Source: Laetiporus sulphureus 93-53
Taxonomy: Eukaryota; Basidiomycota; Agaricomycetes; Polyporales; Laetiporaceae
DNA length: 64,000 bases
Reading direction: 5' to 3'
NCBI RefSeq assembly: GCF_001632365.1
Contig: NW_024468551.1
Span: forward strand, 126,602-190,601
Shown: piece after piece, positions 22,285 to 34,916 of the stretch
Position numbering within the stretch: position 1 is the stretch's first letter
Layout: each line of letters begins with the position of its first letter
Made by a program: the position numbers and the translations under genes
The notes under the pieces: generated by a model
What the model was told of the DNA's origin: nothing
Databases searched by the model: none
What the model saw: only the letters and a program-made list of their open reading frames with translations

Positions 22285-23927
22285 TCACTCGAGACTTGCA
22301 TCTTGCCCGCATTCCTTCGACACCGGCAGGTCCTCCATCACGGAGCGTGCGCAAGGTCTGTCCTTCGGCTCCCGACTCCAACACTTCTCCATGAGCTGCC
22401 ATATCTGATCCGACAATCCAAGAGCCTTTAGATCCGGAGAGTCTGGGCGTGAAGGTCGATGTCCCGAGATAATCTTGAGAATGACCATCGCGTCTCGGGG
22501 ACATTCGTCGAAGGGAACACGCCCCGTGAAAGTCTGGCTCGCCACATGCGTGAGTCAAACAGCAATAGCATTGGCTTGCTCGCTTACCTCCCACATAACC
22601 ATAGACAATGCATAGATATCGCCTTCGCAAGATGGCCGCGCATGCTCAAGTCCGGCGGCTTCCGGATCGAGTATCTCCGGCGCCATCCATCGTACGGTGC
22701 CACTGAGACTAGTCGTGGTATGGAAAGATCTTCCTCCTATAGATCTGGGAACACATATCACAGTGGCAAGGCCAAAATCTGTCAAGCATGCTACCCCATT
22801 GCCGTCGATCAGTATGTTGACCTGTTCAAGCGCATGGTCAGTAGCGACCGGCAACGTATCCCACAACGCTTACCCCCTTCAGATCTCCATGAACGACGCC
22901 CTGTGAATGCAAATATTCGAGGCCCGTGGTAACGTTCCGAATCTACAATGCTTTAAACTAAACGTCGCCTTTCGCGGGGAGGATCGAACGGAGCTTACCA
23001 ATGCCAGGCGATCACTTCCAGGGTTTGTTTTCAAGAAATCGACGAGGCTCCCATTCTCCATCCACCTGCTCAGTATGCACATATCATTGGCTTGGCTATC
23101 CAGTATGCCGAGAAACGGCACGACGTTGGGGTGCACCAGGTGTCTCCACGTGACCACCTCTTTGAAGAAACCCTGCGAGATCACAACACTTGCATCACCA
23201 CGCAGAACAAGGAGATGAGCATTGAAGACTCACTGTTCGCAACTGCTCCAGGTTATCTCCGGAAATTCGAATGCGCTTCAAAGCCACTTTGGACCATTGG
23301 TTCTCCGAGATGAGCTCTCCAAGCCAAACGTCGCCGAAACCGCCCGTTGCAACTGGTTGCCGACTTTTGTTTGTAACTGCAGTAGATGGCAGATAGCATG
23401 AATCCGGTACAAATCCATATTCGGCACAGAGCTGCCTGAGTTTTTGTAACAAAACGCTGCTTGAATGATTGTCGAGGGAGCCCCCATCCTCAAGAAGAAC
23501 CTATTGGAATTGTTCAATGACAATCAGAACAAATTCGATCAGGTTGGCTCACGAGATCGATAAAGTCTATCAAATCGGTAGCATCTTTCTTTCTCAAATG
23601 GGAAGGCACCTTCAACTTATCCTCAGATAACAGAAAGGCCTGCATCACTGGTGCGAGACCAGATATTCTCGATCGCAACTGATCCGATATATCATAATCC
23701 GAACGTGCCTGCACCAAGCTCTGAGTAGGTACATTTGTTTGTCTTCGGCGTAGGGCCTCGCTGCCAGGAACCGATATCCTTAACACTTCCCTATCCTTGG
23801 TGATTTCTTTCGGCACAATGACGCACCTCGAGACACTCCCGCTGGCAGATTTCCCGAGCTCAGGGACGAATTGCGGGTAAAATCCATGCATTGCGTGGAT
23901 GCCGTGTTTGCATTCCTCGCGAATCAT
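22285..23927 (-). CDS. TKL-like protein kinase
   Basis: Six exons in phase 0: 23927-23553, 23500-23234, 23172-22999, 22942-22874, 22821-22588 and 22533-22285, giving about 455 aa. The kinase domain runs from about residue 176 to the C-terminus: glycine loop TGGFGDVWLG, VALK lysine at 200, catalytic loop HGDLK (Asp 292) followed across an intron by GVNILI, the DFG triad at 310-312, and APEIL. HGD instead of HRD is common in the expanded TKL-type kinases of Agaricomycetes. The N-terminal 170 residues have no recognisable domain; one block reads VPSHLRKKDATDLIDFIDL. All key catalytic residues are present, so an active kinase is likely. The start codon is the first Met of the first open exon and could lie further upstream. 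Confidence 0.85.
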
Positions 23928-26499
23928 TTGACCAAGGATCGGACGCAGCGCGTCAAAGTCAGACTGATGCGCGAATCAGTACAACAGTACTTGGAGCAGC
24001 TCGTCGCATAGTATATGTTGCGGAATGGAACCCCCATAATCATGATACGACCAGGGGAGGAGCTGCTTTATGGCTTACCTTGATTTTGCAATACCTATCG
24101 CTGTTGAGATATGTACCCCTTGGGACATCGAAAGATGGGAAGGCCGTCTCAGATGGCTGCGAAGATACAGCGGAGACAGGCATGATGTTCTCGGATTGTA
24201 CGATGTTCATGTCGAGCATACACCAAATGAACCGAGGGGGAAAACTACACTGTTTGCTTGAAACGAAAGTCGTGGGGGGAGAAGTTGTCACCGATAAGAC
24301 GGAGCTTGCGTGGTGTCCCAGACACAGCGTGCGTTAAGAACAGCGCTAGATTGATGACCATTTCACCTGTACGGCGTCCGAGGTCACAGCCTACAAATCT
24401 AGATAGAAGCATACGCGATAGAGCGATAATGCCGTCCCAGGAACTCTTTGGCAGTACTTCACAGGTGAAACACCGCCAAATCTTCACCGGTGATTTGCTT
24501 GTGCATGGTCCGCTTCAGCTTCAAACTCGAACAAGAATACTTGCTTTGACATTCGTTCTTGGCGAATGGTAAAAAGCAATGAAGTCTCTCTGCTTAGAAA
24601 CCTTTCTCCCGGTAGGAAGACGGTCGTGCGTTTGACCCTGAACATGCGTAAGCTGGCTGGTAAGATCTGGATGAGAAGATGACCTTAGATGGCATGAGGC
24701 TCGGCGTCAAGAGTCTTTCGCCAGCCGGTGTTCTCTGTCTCCTCCTTACAGCCACTGCTTGTGCATGTGTTTCTAGGCAGGCGTAGCTGGCGCTCACGGC
24801 AGTACTGCTGGCTAGACTCTTCGTCGCGATAGCGGCTGAAGTTGTGGGCGCTTCGAATTTACCAAGCGACATGAAGTGAACAAGGGGGCTTGTCGAACCG
24901 AACATTAAAGCTGGGACATCAATGCATCATGATTGAGATCTGAGACTCAGTTGGTTGGCGTAAAACGGAAAGATAGCCCGAAATAATTCAGGAAGACTGA
25001 AATAATGTTGATATACTTTATCATGACTAAACAGAGATGTATCTTGAGAAACGTTAAATTTGATTTCTTTAATTAAATCGGATGATAGCCATCGACATGA
25101 GCTTGGCATCCTCTCAGCCTTGCACTGCGCTCACCCTTGCACTTCCTTTGCTCTTCGATATTGAGGAAGACTCTCAGCGCCCTCAGTTGGGTACAAGTTG
25201 CCATAAACAGGATCAGCCAGGAGTCCGAATATCTCGATAGCTGTGCATTCTGACAGAAGACTACCTCTACGTGCATATTGTTGTCAATGCCATCGGAAAT
25301 AGCATTCTCCGCCAGAGCATGCCGGCAGGAGCATTATCACGCGGTCCATGACAGCCCTAACTGTACTTAACGTCTGGAGTGGCTAGCGTTTTGCGTTTTC
25401 GCCATGCTCAAGTGCATAAATCTGGCTGCTCTGCTGTGATGGCGCTCATTGTGCTTCTCAGCCATCTCGGGAACGCCTTGGCCACCGAACGCATCTCCAC
25501 GTACGCTCTTCCCTCCGTTTCTACTGCAACATAACACTGGATTTCTCGAAAGGCCATGATGGGCGCATCCTGTTTCTGGGTGTAGACTTCATCTCGTAGG
25601 GCGTACTTTTGTCATGGAATATCCCCATCCGAAGACACGTCTTAGGCACCCCACATCCAGAACTACTTGTACCGTTCTATTCTCGAGCGCTGGCTTGCGC
25701 ATGCCATGCATGAAGCTGTCTTACGGTGGCGACTCAACTTTCGTGAGAGCTCCTGCAATAGTCATTAGACTTGTTCCATGAATGCTGATGCTTTCCTTCC
25801 ACGAGTGCAGGCCTCTCTGAACGTCGACTGCTTGCGGCGGCAAAGCAGTGTCAGCTCCAACAGCCGACATTCGGCGCGGATAGTCCCTCTTTTCTGTAAC
25901 TATACTACCTGGGATTACAAAGCCAAAGCTCGACCGGGACGCTGTGGCGCGTGTCTGAATACTCAGCCTTCTGGAGACTAAGGAAGATACTCGGAATATT
26001 ATGATGCTGCGGCTCTCGTAATTGGCTTCGCTTCTCTGTCCCGGATCCTCTTCCACATGAACTGCCTTCCATTGCATCCCGGCCCAAGGCGTCTGCCGCT
26101 CGTATCGCTTGATCGACCTTCGCTGAATGGTCCAAGTAGTGTGGTTGCTTTCTTCGCGAAGACCATCAGATCGATATTAGTCAAAGTATCCGATGGATAA
26201 CTTACTGGCCATGCTCAACAGAAGGTGAGTCGTCTGATGATGCCATGTACCAGTACTCGACGCTCTGACAGCACGTCTGTCTCATCTCCCAATCTCTTGA
26301 CCGTACCTTACGGAGAGTAAAGCGGCAACATCGTGGCTACCACCGAACAGCGTTGTTCACCAGGAACACTTTGAATGATATTTGCCCTCTGCGAGAGAGG
26401 AACGCACGAAACTTCTGGTTGAAACCGCACCGTTCTGGCTGAGGCGGTATTGAATATATCAATAGGCTTTTAACCAATTACTCCCCAAATCCCAAGTTA
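23928..26499. other. gene-poor region
   Basis: No complete gene was recognised. A minus-strand fragment at 24487-24245 (containing LSRMLLSRFVG and GEMVINLALFLTH) is reminiscent of the middle of another P450 family, but too short to call. Other frames are short and unrelated. Confidence 0.35.
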
Positions 26500-27055
26500 C
26501 TTGCTTACGTCCATCCGAATGTACAGGCATAATGCTGCTGGTGATAGACTACGGCTTTTGGAACGACCATTTCACCCACACGGCGAAGGTGACGAATTAT
26601 CACTTTGCAAGCTGGCGCAGCGGACCCGACGCTTGTGGACTCTCTATCGTATTATGCGCCAAATGGTTGCTAGATACAACAGGTCCGTGCTGTGGCTGCG
26701 CTCACGGTTTGTGACAATGGGACATTTACGTTCGTGGTTTCCGGGGGCAGAGTTCAAGCACTGGGGCTGGAGATCTGGCCTGCAAACACGATTGCATGAG
26801 ATGTGCTGCTCGAACGAGCCAAGAAAAGCATGGTATACGCACTCTCAAGAGGGTCGATGCATCCGCGATGCTGAGGGAATCCGTGGGCACTTGGGATATC
26901 CAAGCTTTCCCTTATTCGCAATTCTCGACGTGCTGGGAATGTCAGCGCAATAGTCTACCACAACACAGGATGAGCCGGAAATCAGAGATGCTGCTGCGGT
27001 GCTGTTCGGAGCTAAGTTCCCTCTATATCTTGTACACCTTCTGAAAACTGATGCG
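26500..27055 (+). pseudogene. cytochrome P450 relic
   Basis: Pieces of the middle of a P450 can be read in different frames and in the expected order. IDYGFWNDHFTHTAKV matches the 'ISYGY...DDEF...ADKV' block of the P450s to the right. LRSWFPGAEFKHW matches '[12 protein letters not shown]', then HEMCCSNEPRKAWY, and RDAAAVLFGAK matches 'IRAGAAVIYQG'. No N-terminal anchor and no heme-binding loop were found nearby, so it is a decayed remnant. It looks more distant from the eight loci at 28-64 kb than those are from each other. Confidence 0.55.
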
Positions 27056-28214
27056 GATCCAGTTTGGTAACTTCGCGTCCAACGACCCAATGCTCATTTG
27101 CTATGGCTCCGCCCATACACTGATAAGTCCTGAACAGCCGAGCTCTCGTGTCCCAGAGAATAAAGTATGGTCTCTATGACCAGCTTACGCATCATACCCT
27201 GGTCCGGAGTTAGAAGATCCCTCACCAATTGAAACACGTAGCTTGCGAATTCGGGTGCCTAGGATGTACTGTTGCTCACGTTTGTTATAGGCCTACTGTA
27301 CTGGCCAATCGAAGATGACAAATGCCGTGACTAATGTATCTGCTGCATGACGAACGTTGCCGATCTACTTTAAAATAGATGTGACTTGAGGCGTAACGGG
27401 TGCAATACACATTCAATTGTCCCTGAATCAAGGCTAGACATCATGTTGCTTCGCGATAGCTGAGTCATGTTTCGCTTAATCGTTTGCGGTCATTGGTTCA
27501 CTTTGCTCATTGATACAGATTGGTGCCAGCCTCGTTTTCACGGCCATCTGCCGCTTCGCATGGCTACCACAACGAATTTGTAAGAAACCCCAATCCCTGT
27601 CCCATTAACTTTCCCTGACGCTATCTTTTGTGGCGGTGGAGAAAGCGCTGGATAAACGAACGTTGCCGAAGTACAAGAAGGGACTTACGCATCTGGACTC
27701 GATATATCCTGTGAGGAGTTCAGACTCGGCAGTTGTTCATGATGGCTCGAGAAAACAGCTCCTCTCATTTCCAGCATGCAGCTTGCATTTTCTGCAGGAT
27801 GGTCAGCCAACGCTGTGTCCATTCTCATATAAGTACTGTCGACTGCAGTCATGAACAACCAGCCACCTATATCCGACACTGAGCGTCACCATGCTGCAGA
27901 TACGTCATGTAGAACGACACACGAGGGACAATCTTCTTCCATAGACCCCATGGTCCATTCAACATAGTTGACATGATCACGAGGATGTCTCCTAATGCAA
28001 ATGCAAACGATATCGTGCGGAATTGATACCGAAGTCCTGACTTCGATAGTCATTCATTACGTGCACTATACATTCGTTTTTGATCAATTCCGTTTTCTGC
28101 AGGCTTCTTGGTCTCGCCTCCGAGCATTCCACGGAGGGAAAAGTAGGGATCTTAAATCGGATCGTTGCTGCCTCATCGAGACTAGGATTGATCAGTCGCT
28201 ACGCCGTCGACATG
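27056..28214. other. intergenic upstream of the P450 array
   Basis: No recognisable gene; only short frames on both strands. Confidence 0.4.
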
Positions 28215-28220
28215 TATAAA
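28215..28220 (+). promoter_or_regulatory. TATA box of P450-1
   Basis: TATAAA 58 bp before the P450-1 start codon, at a position comparable to the TATA boxes of the other array members. Confidence 0.5.
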
Positions 28221-28272
28221 GGAGAGTATGGGCTAGCATTGCAAGTTGTCGGTAGTTGCTCTCATCGAGAAC

Positions 28273-30427
28273 ATGAATCGTCACGTATGGGCTGGCTGAG
28301 CCACACTCTTTCTGCTTGTGATATGGCTCATCTATAAGAGCTACATGGATCGCAAGCGTCGCCTTCCGTTACCGCCTGGTCCGAGTCGTCTACCCTTCGT
28401 CGGGAATGTCCTTCAAATCCCCTTCGATTACCAGCATGTTACCTTTGCAAACTGGAAGAAGCAGTATGGTATGTTCTGTGACGCTCGAATAGAGGATGGC
28501 CTACTAAACTGACGTCTGAACATAGGGGATCTTATCTACGCGCGCGCGTTCCAACAAGACGTAGTAGTCCTCAATTCTACCAAGGCTGCCCGGGATCTAT
28601 TGGAGAAACGGGGTCAAAAATACTCTGATCGGCCACGCATGGTCATGTTCAATGAGTTGTATGTGATTCAGTCAAGCATGGTTGAAACGTTTACAATGTC
28701 CACAGATTATACGCCTTCTATCCCGCCTTGCCAACCATGCCATATGGAGAACGATGGCGCCAACACCGTGGCTGGTACCAAATGGCCCTCCAAAGTAGTG
28801 CTGCACAGGGCAGCTACCATTCCTTGCAGCAGAAACAGTCGCGAAGGTTCTTCGTGGAGTTGATTCACAGCCCGCAAGCTTTCATGTCTCATGTCAACAG
28901 GTTTGCATGGGAAAAACGATTTCATATTCAAGTTGTGATTCTAATATATAAGTAGATTGATTGGTTCCACATTGCTGGAGATAGGTTACGGATATGACGA
29001 TGATGAGTTTGTACGAATGGCCGAAAAGGTCAATGTTGGCGTGTTCGAATCAGGTGGTCCTGGTGCGACCTTGGTGGATTTCTTCCCTGTCCGTATGTCG
29101 CAGCCATTTATCGTGAATTCGGTCAATTCTACATCGTCCTCGACAGTGAAATACTTGCCAACCTGGTTACCAGGTGCAGGCTTCAAACGCAAAGCCTTGG
29201 AGGTCAGAGATGCTGGTGTTATATCAAGGACGATCCCATTTGAGCGAGTCAAGCGAGAAATGGTGCGTCTGTATAAGGTCAACCTGCATACGCAACTTAC
29301 AGTAACCGCAGGCGTCCGGATTGCCAGGTCTTCGTTTGTGCGGAGCATCCTTGAGAAGGCCGATCAGTCAGATTTGACGACGTTCGAGTACGACGTAAAG
29401 GGCGCTGCAGCGACGCTTTATGGAGGTAAGAATACTACCCCGATCATTGCGTACTTACAAGACTAATGCACTCCGAGCTGGAACGGACACGGTAGCAGCC
29501 AGAATCATGTAATTTGTATTGAACTCATCGCTTTCTAGACCGTCACTACAATCACGTCGTTTATTCTTGCTATGGTGTTAAATCCGACGGTGTTTGACAA
29601 GGCGCAAGCTGAGATGGACACTGTGATTGGGGATTCACGGCTTCCAATCTTGGATGATTGAGACTCTCTACCCTATCTCGAGTGCATCGTGAAGGAGACA
29701 TACCGGTCAGTGTCCACAACGTATAACACTCCTACTAAAATGACCCACCCAACACCTAGCTGGGCGCCTCCCGTACCTTTAGGCATGTCTAATCTGTTGA
29801 CAGTTGTTGATAACCACTGACACCGTCGGGAAACTTTGCCTCATTCGCTGATGGAGGACGACGAATACTGAGGCTACCATATTCCGGCTGGAGCTACGAT
29901 CTTACCGAACGTATGGTACGTGGCTGAGCTGATTGATGTGTATCGTAGCTAACATGTCATAGGGCAATGACGCGCGATCTGGATATCTATCCCGATCCAG
30001 AGATCTTCCGTCCAGAGCGCTTTCAAGATATAAACCCAGATGTTGCGGACCTGATGGATCCGCGAAGATTAGTGTTCGGGTTCGGCAGGCGGTAAGTGAT
30101 AGGTCTCAACGTGAGATTATAAATGGTGTCATGGCCGCTCTCGTACAGACTCTGCCCTGGCCGGGTTCTCGCAGATTCGAGCATCTGGCTGGCAGCTGCA
30201 GGCATCGTGGCGACTATGACAGTTTCCAAGGCGCGCGACGCCTCTGGGAACGAGATTACGCCGTCGGCAGCCTTCTTTTCGGGTACGGTTAGTTGCGTGA
30301 GGCATGTTGCGATGACGTATCAATCGAAGCTTAACTGGGAGCTAGTCATCCGAAACCCTTCCAGTGTGACATCCTGCCTAGATCTGAGAAGGTTATAAGC
30401 TTGATCATGGACGAAGAAGCCAGATAA
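28273..30427 (+). pseudogene. cytochrome P450 pseudogene (P450-1)
   Basis: It has the same exon plan as the intact P450-3 and recognisable blocks throughout: hinge [59 protein letters not shown] and LCPGR. The frame is broken in at least four places. A TGA lies at codon 9 (28297-28299). One base is missing near 29320, just after the exon 6 acceptor. A TGA sits at 29659-29661 where paralogues have DR(D/N)SLPYL, and another at 29869-29871 where paralogues have DEYRGY. The last two fit CGA to TGA changes. An intact protein is not possible from this copy. It is one of three tandem copies spaced about 3.3 kb apart. Confidence 0.85.
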
Positions 30428-31515
30428 CCGCTGGGTACCCTCGGTTGTTAACTAAGTTCTGAACATGACACACAATGTGATGAAACTAGGTTCTCTGTGT
30501 TCCATTGCCAGACTTGCTGACAGACTCAGAGTGGGAAGCGAAGCCACCAAACGTTGACGAAAGCTGATGTTGTCTTCAATCTTAAGACTCAAATCGCCCA
30601 ACTTCCGCATCAACTATCGTAATTCTTTCGACCTGACATGGCGAGTAAATGATCAACCGAGATTGTAAAGTGCATCTGGACCAGTAATGCACTGTCAGGC
30701 TGTCAAGAGACGTCCTCAGCTGACTGTTATCTTCATAATCTAGGTTCGCGAACAGCTGGTTCTGATATTCGCTGAATGAAAGGTCTGCATCGACGGCTAT
30801 CGCTTCCATGATCTGCCCCGCCTTGTTCTCATATTGGCATATCGGCAAGAACTCTGCGCATGTGCAAGCCCAGGTTGACATGATTGGTCCTATCCCTGCT
30901 GCTTGAAAGCTAAAGATCGATTTCTTGTAGCGAGTTCAGAGTCTTCAGATGTGCTCAAGCGCAAGAAGCGTATGGAGACCTTCTTTGTAGGTCTGCAGCC
31001 AGAGATGAGTCATTTTTATCCACGCAGAGCAGATTCGAGGAGCGCAGCACTTTTCTCATCCTCATTAGCAGCGCAAGCGGTGTTACATGAATCTCGACAC
31101 TCACTGCGCGGGAGGTTGACTTACGTCAAGATGTACATATGATGTCGGTTCGGAACACTTCAAAACTATTCCTCAGTGCTCTAGGAATGCTCACGCGTCT
31201 GATACTGTTCCTGACTGTGAGTACAATCATCAGCCCTGTGATAAGATTCGCATCTGAGTGCACCCGATTCATATGAGAGAACTTGGTCATACGTGCTATT
31301 ACGAGGAGGTTCAATGCCGAATCTCGGAAGGTACGTCTTCGCCTGTGCTTCGTGTTACCAGCAACATTCGCTCAATTTTGGCAAGACAAATCGTGCAGCA
31401 CAATGCAATACATTCGTTACAGAACTAATTTCAACATCTGGTCTTCTCGCCTGTCTCGCAGAATGAAGTTCTATACATGTGATGTGGAATTCTTCCGGCC
31501 ACCTGTTCTCGTGAG
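30428..31515. other. intergenic between P450-1 and P450-2
   Basis: A minus-strand frame of 99 codons (30881-30582) is the longest open stretch; it has no recognisable domain and I do not call it a gene. The rest shows nothing beyond the promoter of P450-2. Confidence 0.4.
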
Positions 31516-31521
31516 TATAAA
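31516..31521 (+). promoter_or_regulatory. TATA box of P450-2
   Basis: TATAAA 69 bp before the P450-2 start codon. Confidence 0.5.
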
Positions 31522-31584
31522 GGCGTAGGGATGTGCAGAGGGTCGTTGCAGCTTGAGAGCATCATCACACACTCATTTCCTGCC

Positions 31585-33763
31585 ATGGATCATCAGATAG
31601 GGGTGGCCTGTCTGGCATTTCTGCTGATTCTCGTTCGATTGGTCTACGTCAGCTATATCACTCCAAGGCGTCGTCTTCCATTACCGCCGGGCCCGAGTCG
31701 TCTGCCCCTCCTCGGGAACGTTCATCAAGTGCCGTTCGATTACCAACACTTCAACTTTGCAAAATGGAGGAAGAAATATGGTCAGCGTCGACAATCATGA
31801 GGTTCAGAGAAAGCATAATTCATGCTGACGCCTATATCACGATTAGGGGACATTATTTACGCTCGCGTTTTTCAAAAGGACCTCATTGTTCTCAATTCTG
31901 TCAAAGCCGCACGAGATTTTTTAGAGAAGCGTGGCCACAAGTACTCCGACAGACCAAGGTTTGTGATGTTCAACGAGTTGTAAGTAGTCCGCACAGGCTC
32001 GCTATTTTTTGTATCAATTGATGATGCGCTTAGGTTGTATGTGTTCTATCCTTGCTTAGCAACGATGCCGTATGGAGAGCGGTGGCGTCGACATCGTGGT
32101 TGGTATCAGGCGGCTATCCAGACTAGGTCCGCACTAGATGGTTATCGCCCACTCCAAAGAAAGAGATGCGAAAGCTCCTGATGGCATTAGTCCGCAAACC
32201 TGAAGCCTTCTTATGTCACATCAGCAGGTTCGCTCATGAGCAGCTCATGCTCACCTGTGCTTGATGCTCACCCTAACACAGGAGTGCAGGCGTTACATTA
32301 CTGGAGATAGGATATGGATATTGTGACGATGATTTCATCCAGATGAGTGAGAAGGTCAACACCGACATATTCGAATCAGGCGCTGCTGGAGCCACCGTGG
32401 TGGACTTCTTTCCTGTCTGTGAGTAGCAGTACGTTTTGGTTTGAAACACAATGCGAAAGCTTTGACAATAACCCTCAATAGTGAGATTTATTCCTGCATG
32501 GATGCCAGGTGCAGGGTTCAAGCGCAAGACCATTGAGATCGAAGAAGCAGGTCGCATTGCGAGAACTATTCCGTTTGAATGAGTGAAAAGTAATATGGTG
32601 AGTTCCCAAAGTTAGTATATGATGAGCGTGTGCTTACAAGAGTAGTTATCTGGCGTCGCCAGGCCTTCCTTCGCGCAAACCCTGCTTGAGAAGGCGGATG
32701 GGTCACATACCGAGTCGTTTGAATTCGATCTTATGGGTGCCGCGGCGACACTGTATGGAGGTAAGAGTGGTGTCAGGCGCATCTCATATACACCAGGCTG
32801 ATATGCTCGAAGCTGGCACGGACACGGTAATGGTAAAATCCGCTGTAACATGGCTTCCGCTTATCGTCCTTTAGACTGTGGCTACGATCACGTCGTTCCT
32901 GCTTGCCATGGTGCTCAACCCAGCCGTCTTCGATAAAGTGCAAGCTGAGATGGATGCCGTTGTCCATAACAGACGGCTTCGTGATAGAGATTCTTTGCCA
33001 TATCTCGAGTGCGTCCTGAAAGAGGTATACCGGTGAGTTTTATACTTACTTCTTGAAGCTGCTGTTGAAATCGTGCAATGGGTAGGTGGTTCGCTCCTGT
33101 GCCTTTAGTTACGTTCTGTCAGCTGTGTATCCCACCTGATGACTATTTACCGCGTCTGCTAGGTCTTCCTCATTCGCTCGTGGATGCCGATGGATTCGAA
33201 GGTTACTACATTCCTGCGGGAGCTACCGTCCTAGCGAACATATGGTGAGCCGGAACTAGTCACGTCTATGGTGTCATGATCTGATGTGCAACAGGGCGAT
33301 GACCCGTGATCCAGAGATCTATTATGATCCTGAAGTTTTCCGTCCAGAGCGATTTCAAGATGTTCAGCCAGACATGGCTGACCTGATGGATGCACGTAAG
33401 CTCGTGTTTGGATTCGGCAGGCGGTAAGCGATGATCTTCGGACATGGATAACCAATTGCTCATCGTCCTCTACTGTAGAATCTGCCCGGGACGTTCTCTC
33501 GCAGAGTCAAATGTTTGGCTGGTAGCTGCAGGTATCATGGCGACGATGACAGTTCGCAAGGCTCGCGATGCCTTTGGCAACGAAATGATACCCTCAGTGA
33601 CATTTCTTTCAGGTACGGTCAGGTGCGTGTAATCTGTCGTGCATGTGTTACTTCAGGGTGTGAAAACTGACAAACGGCCAGTCATCCGATGCCCTTCCAG
33701 TGCGACGTCCGACCTCGATCTGAACAGACGGTGGCTCTCATTATGAAAGACAAAATCGGATAA
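31585..33763 (+). pseudogene. cytochrome P450 pseudogene (P450-2)
   Basis: It starts with an intact membrane anchor (MDHQIGVACLAFLLILVRL) and hinge LPLPPGPSRLPLLGN and keeps FGFGRR and ICPGR at the heme loop. Two clear lesions were found. One base is missing near 32165, in the block after PLQRK, which shifts the frame into stops. A TGA at 32579-32581 stands where paralogues have the Arg of PFERVK. The ExxR-region loop is also a few codons short (32975-32990) compared with P450-3. It is probably dead, though decay is younger than in P450-1. Confidence 0.82.
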
Positions 33764-34916
33764 ACACGCGGGACCGCAGCTTACTTCAAGTGACTCCAAC
33801 CTTTCAGCTTAATGACGAACGATTCTATGCCTTCTACACGATTCTATGCCTTCTACACTGTATACGGATGATGGAATGTAATGCATCCAGCGCCTTGTGA
33901 GCACACCTTTGACCAACGATACAGACTTGAATTCGAACCACGCAGGAGCGGAAGAACCTGACTTGTGACATGAAAGCGTGAAATTCGAGAGGACTCATAA
34001 AAATCCACTCCTCTTCATGCTTTAATTTTGTACCCTGCATCGAATTCCTGCTTGATGTTCAATCTTTTCGACTGAGTTATTAGCAGTGATTTCAGGTCAG
34101 CAGGAAATTTGTAACATGTCACCTTTTGAACCCATTGCGAACACCAAGAATCGTTTCGGCGCATGCAGATTGCTTATCATGGCTAATTATGCTTGCAGTG
34201 CTCGATACCCCTGGTTCCCGACGTGAAGAGAATTCCCGGTAGATATCATTCCTGGATGGGCAGTGAGTGAATACTCTCAAATGCCCCGGTCAGAATAGCA
34301 CCTCCCTTAGCTCATGGTTACTCATCAGTGACGCATGCGATGTTCAGCTATATGCTTGCGAGTGCACCGTTCTGGACCCTGCCATTGGATCATCGTTCCG
34401 AAGCTTCCGAGTCTCCTCAGATGTTATCACTCCACGTGAGAGTCAGTGATTCCTGCGATGATATTGAGAACGGCTTCATTCCTGCTCGAGTCCAAACCTT
34501 TTAAGCACAATGAATGGCGGTATTAGACAGTTGAGCGCTTGAGCGCCGTACCTCCGTGATTTCCGATCATTAAGTAAGCCTACCATGACACTTCTAACCC
34601 GTCTAGCCTTTATTCGCTAACGAATGACCTTCAAGGCAGCCTTGGCTGCTCACCAGGCCACCTTATGCGGGAGATACTGCGGGGACGTGTAGATTGAGCT
34701 GATCTGATGACGCGCTCAATTCAACTACTCTCTACAGCTCCCGCATATTGCAGCCTTCGCGGGCGTCTGCATCGACTTTCCGCGCAGTGATTTTATCTCT
34801 TTTAAAGGTTATGTTGTCGAGACTGCGTGAAGCGTGCGATCACGATTCACAAGCCACTCAAGCACTCGAGGCACGGTCTCAGCCAACATTATCCACCGTA
34901 TTGATTTCATCCAGAA
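33764..34916. other. intergenic between P450-2 and P450-3
   Basis: No gene recognised. A 19-bp tandem repeat lies at 33821-33858; otherwise this is unremarkable sequence plus the P450-3 promoter. Confidence 0.4.
33821..33858. repeat. 19-bp direct tandem repeat, two copies
   Basis: GATTCTATGCCTTCTACAC occurs twice without a spacer, about 60 bp after the stop of P450-2. Confidence 0.8.
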
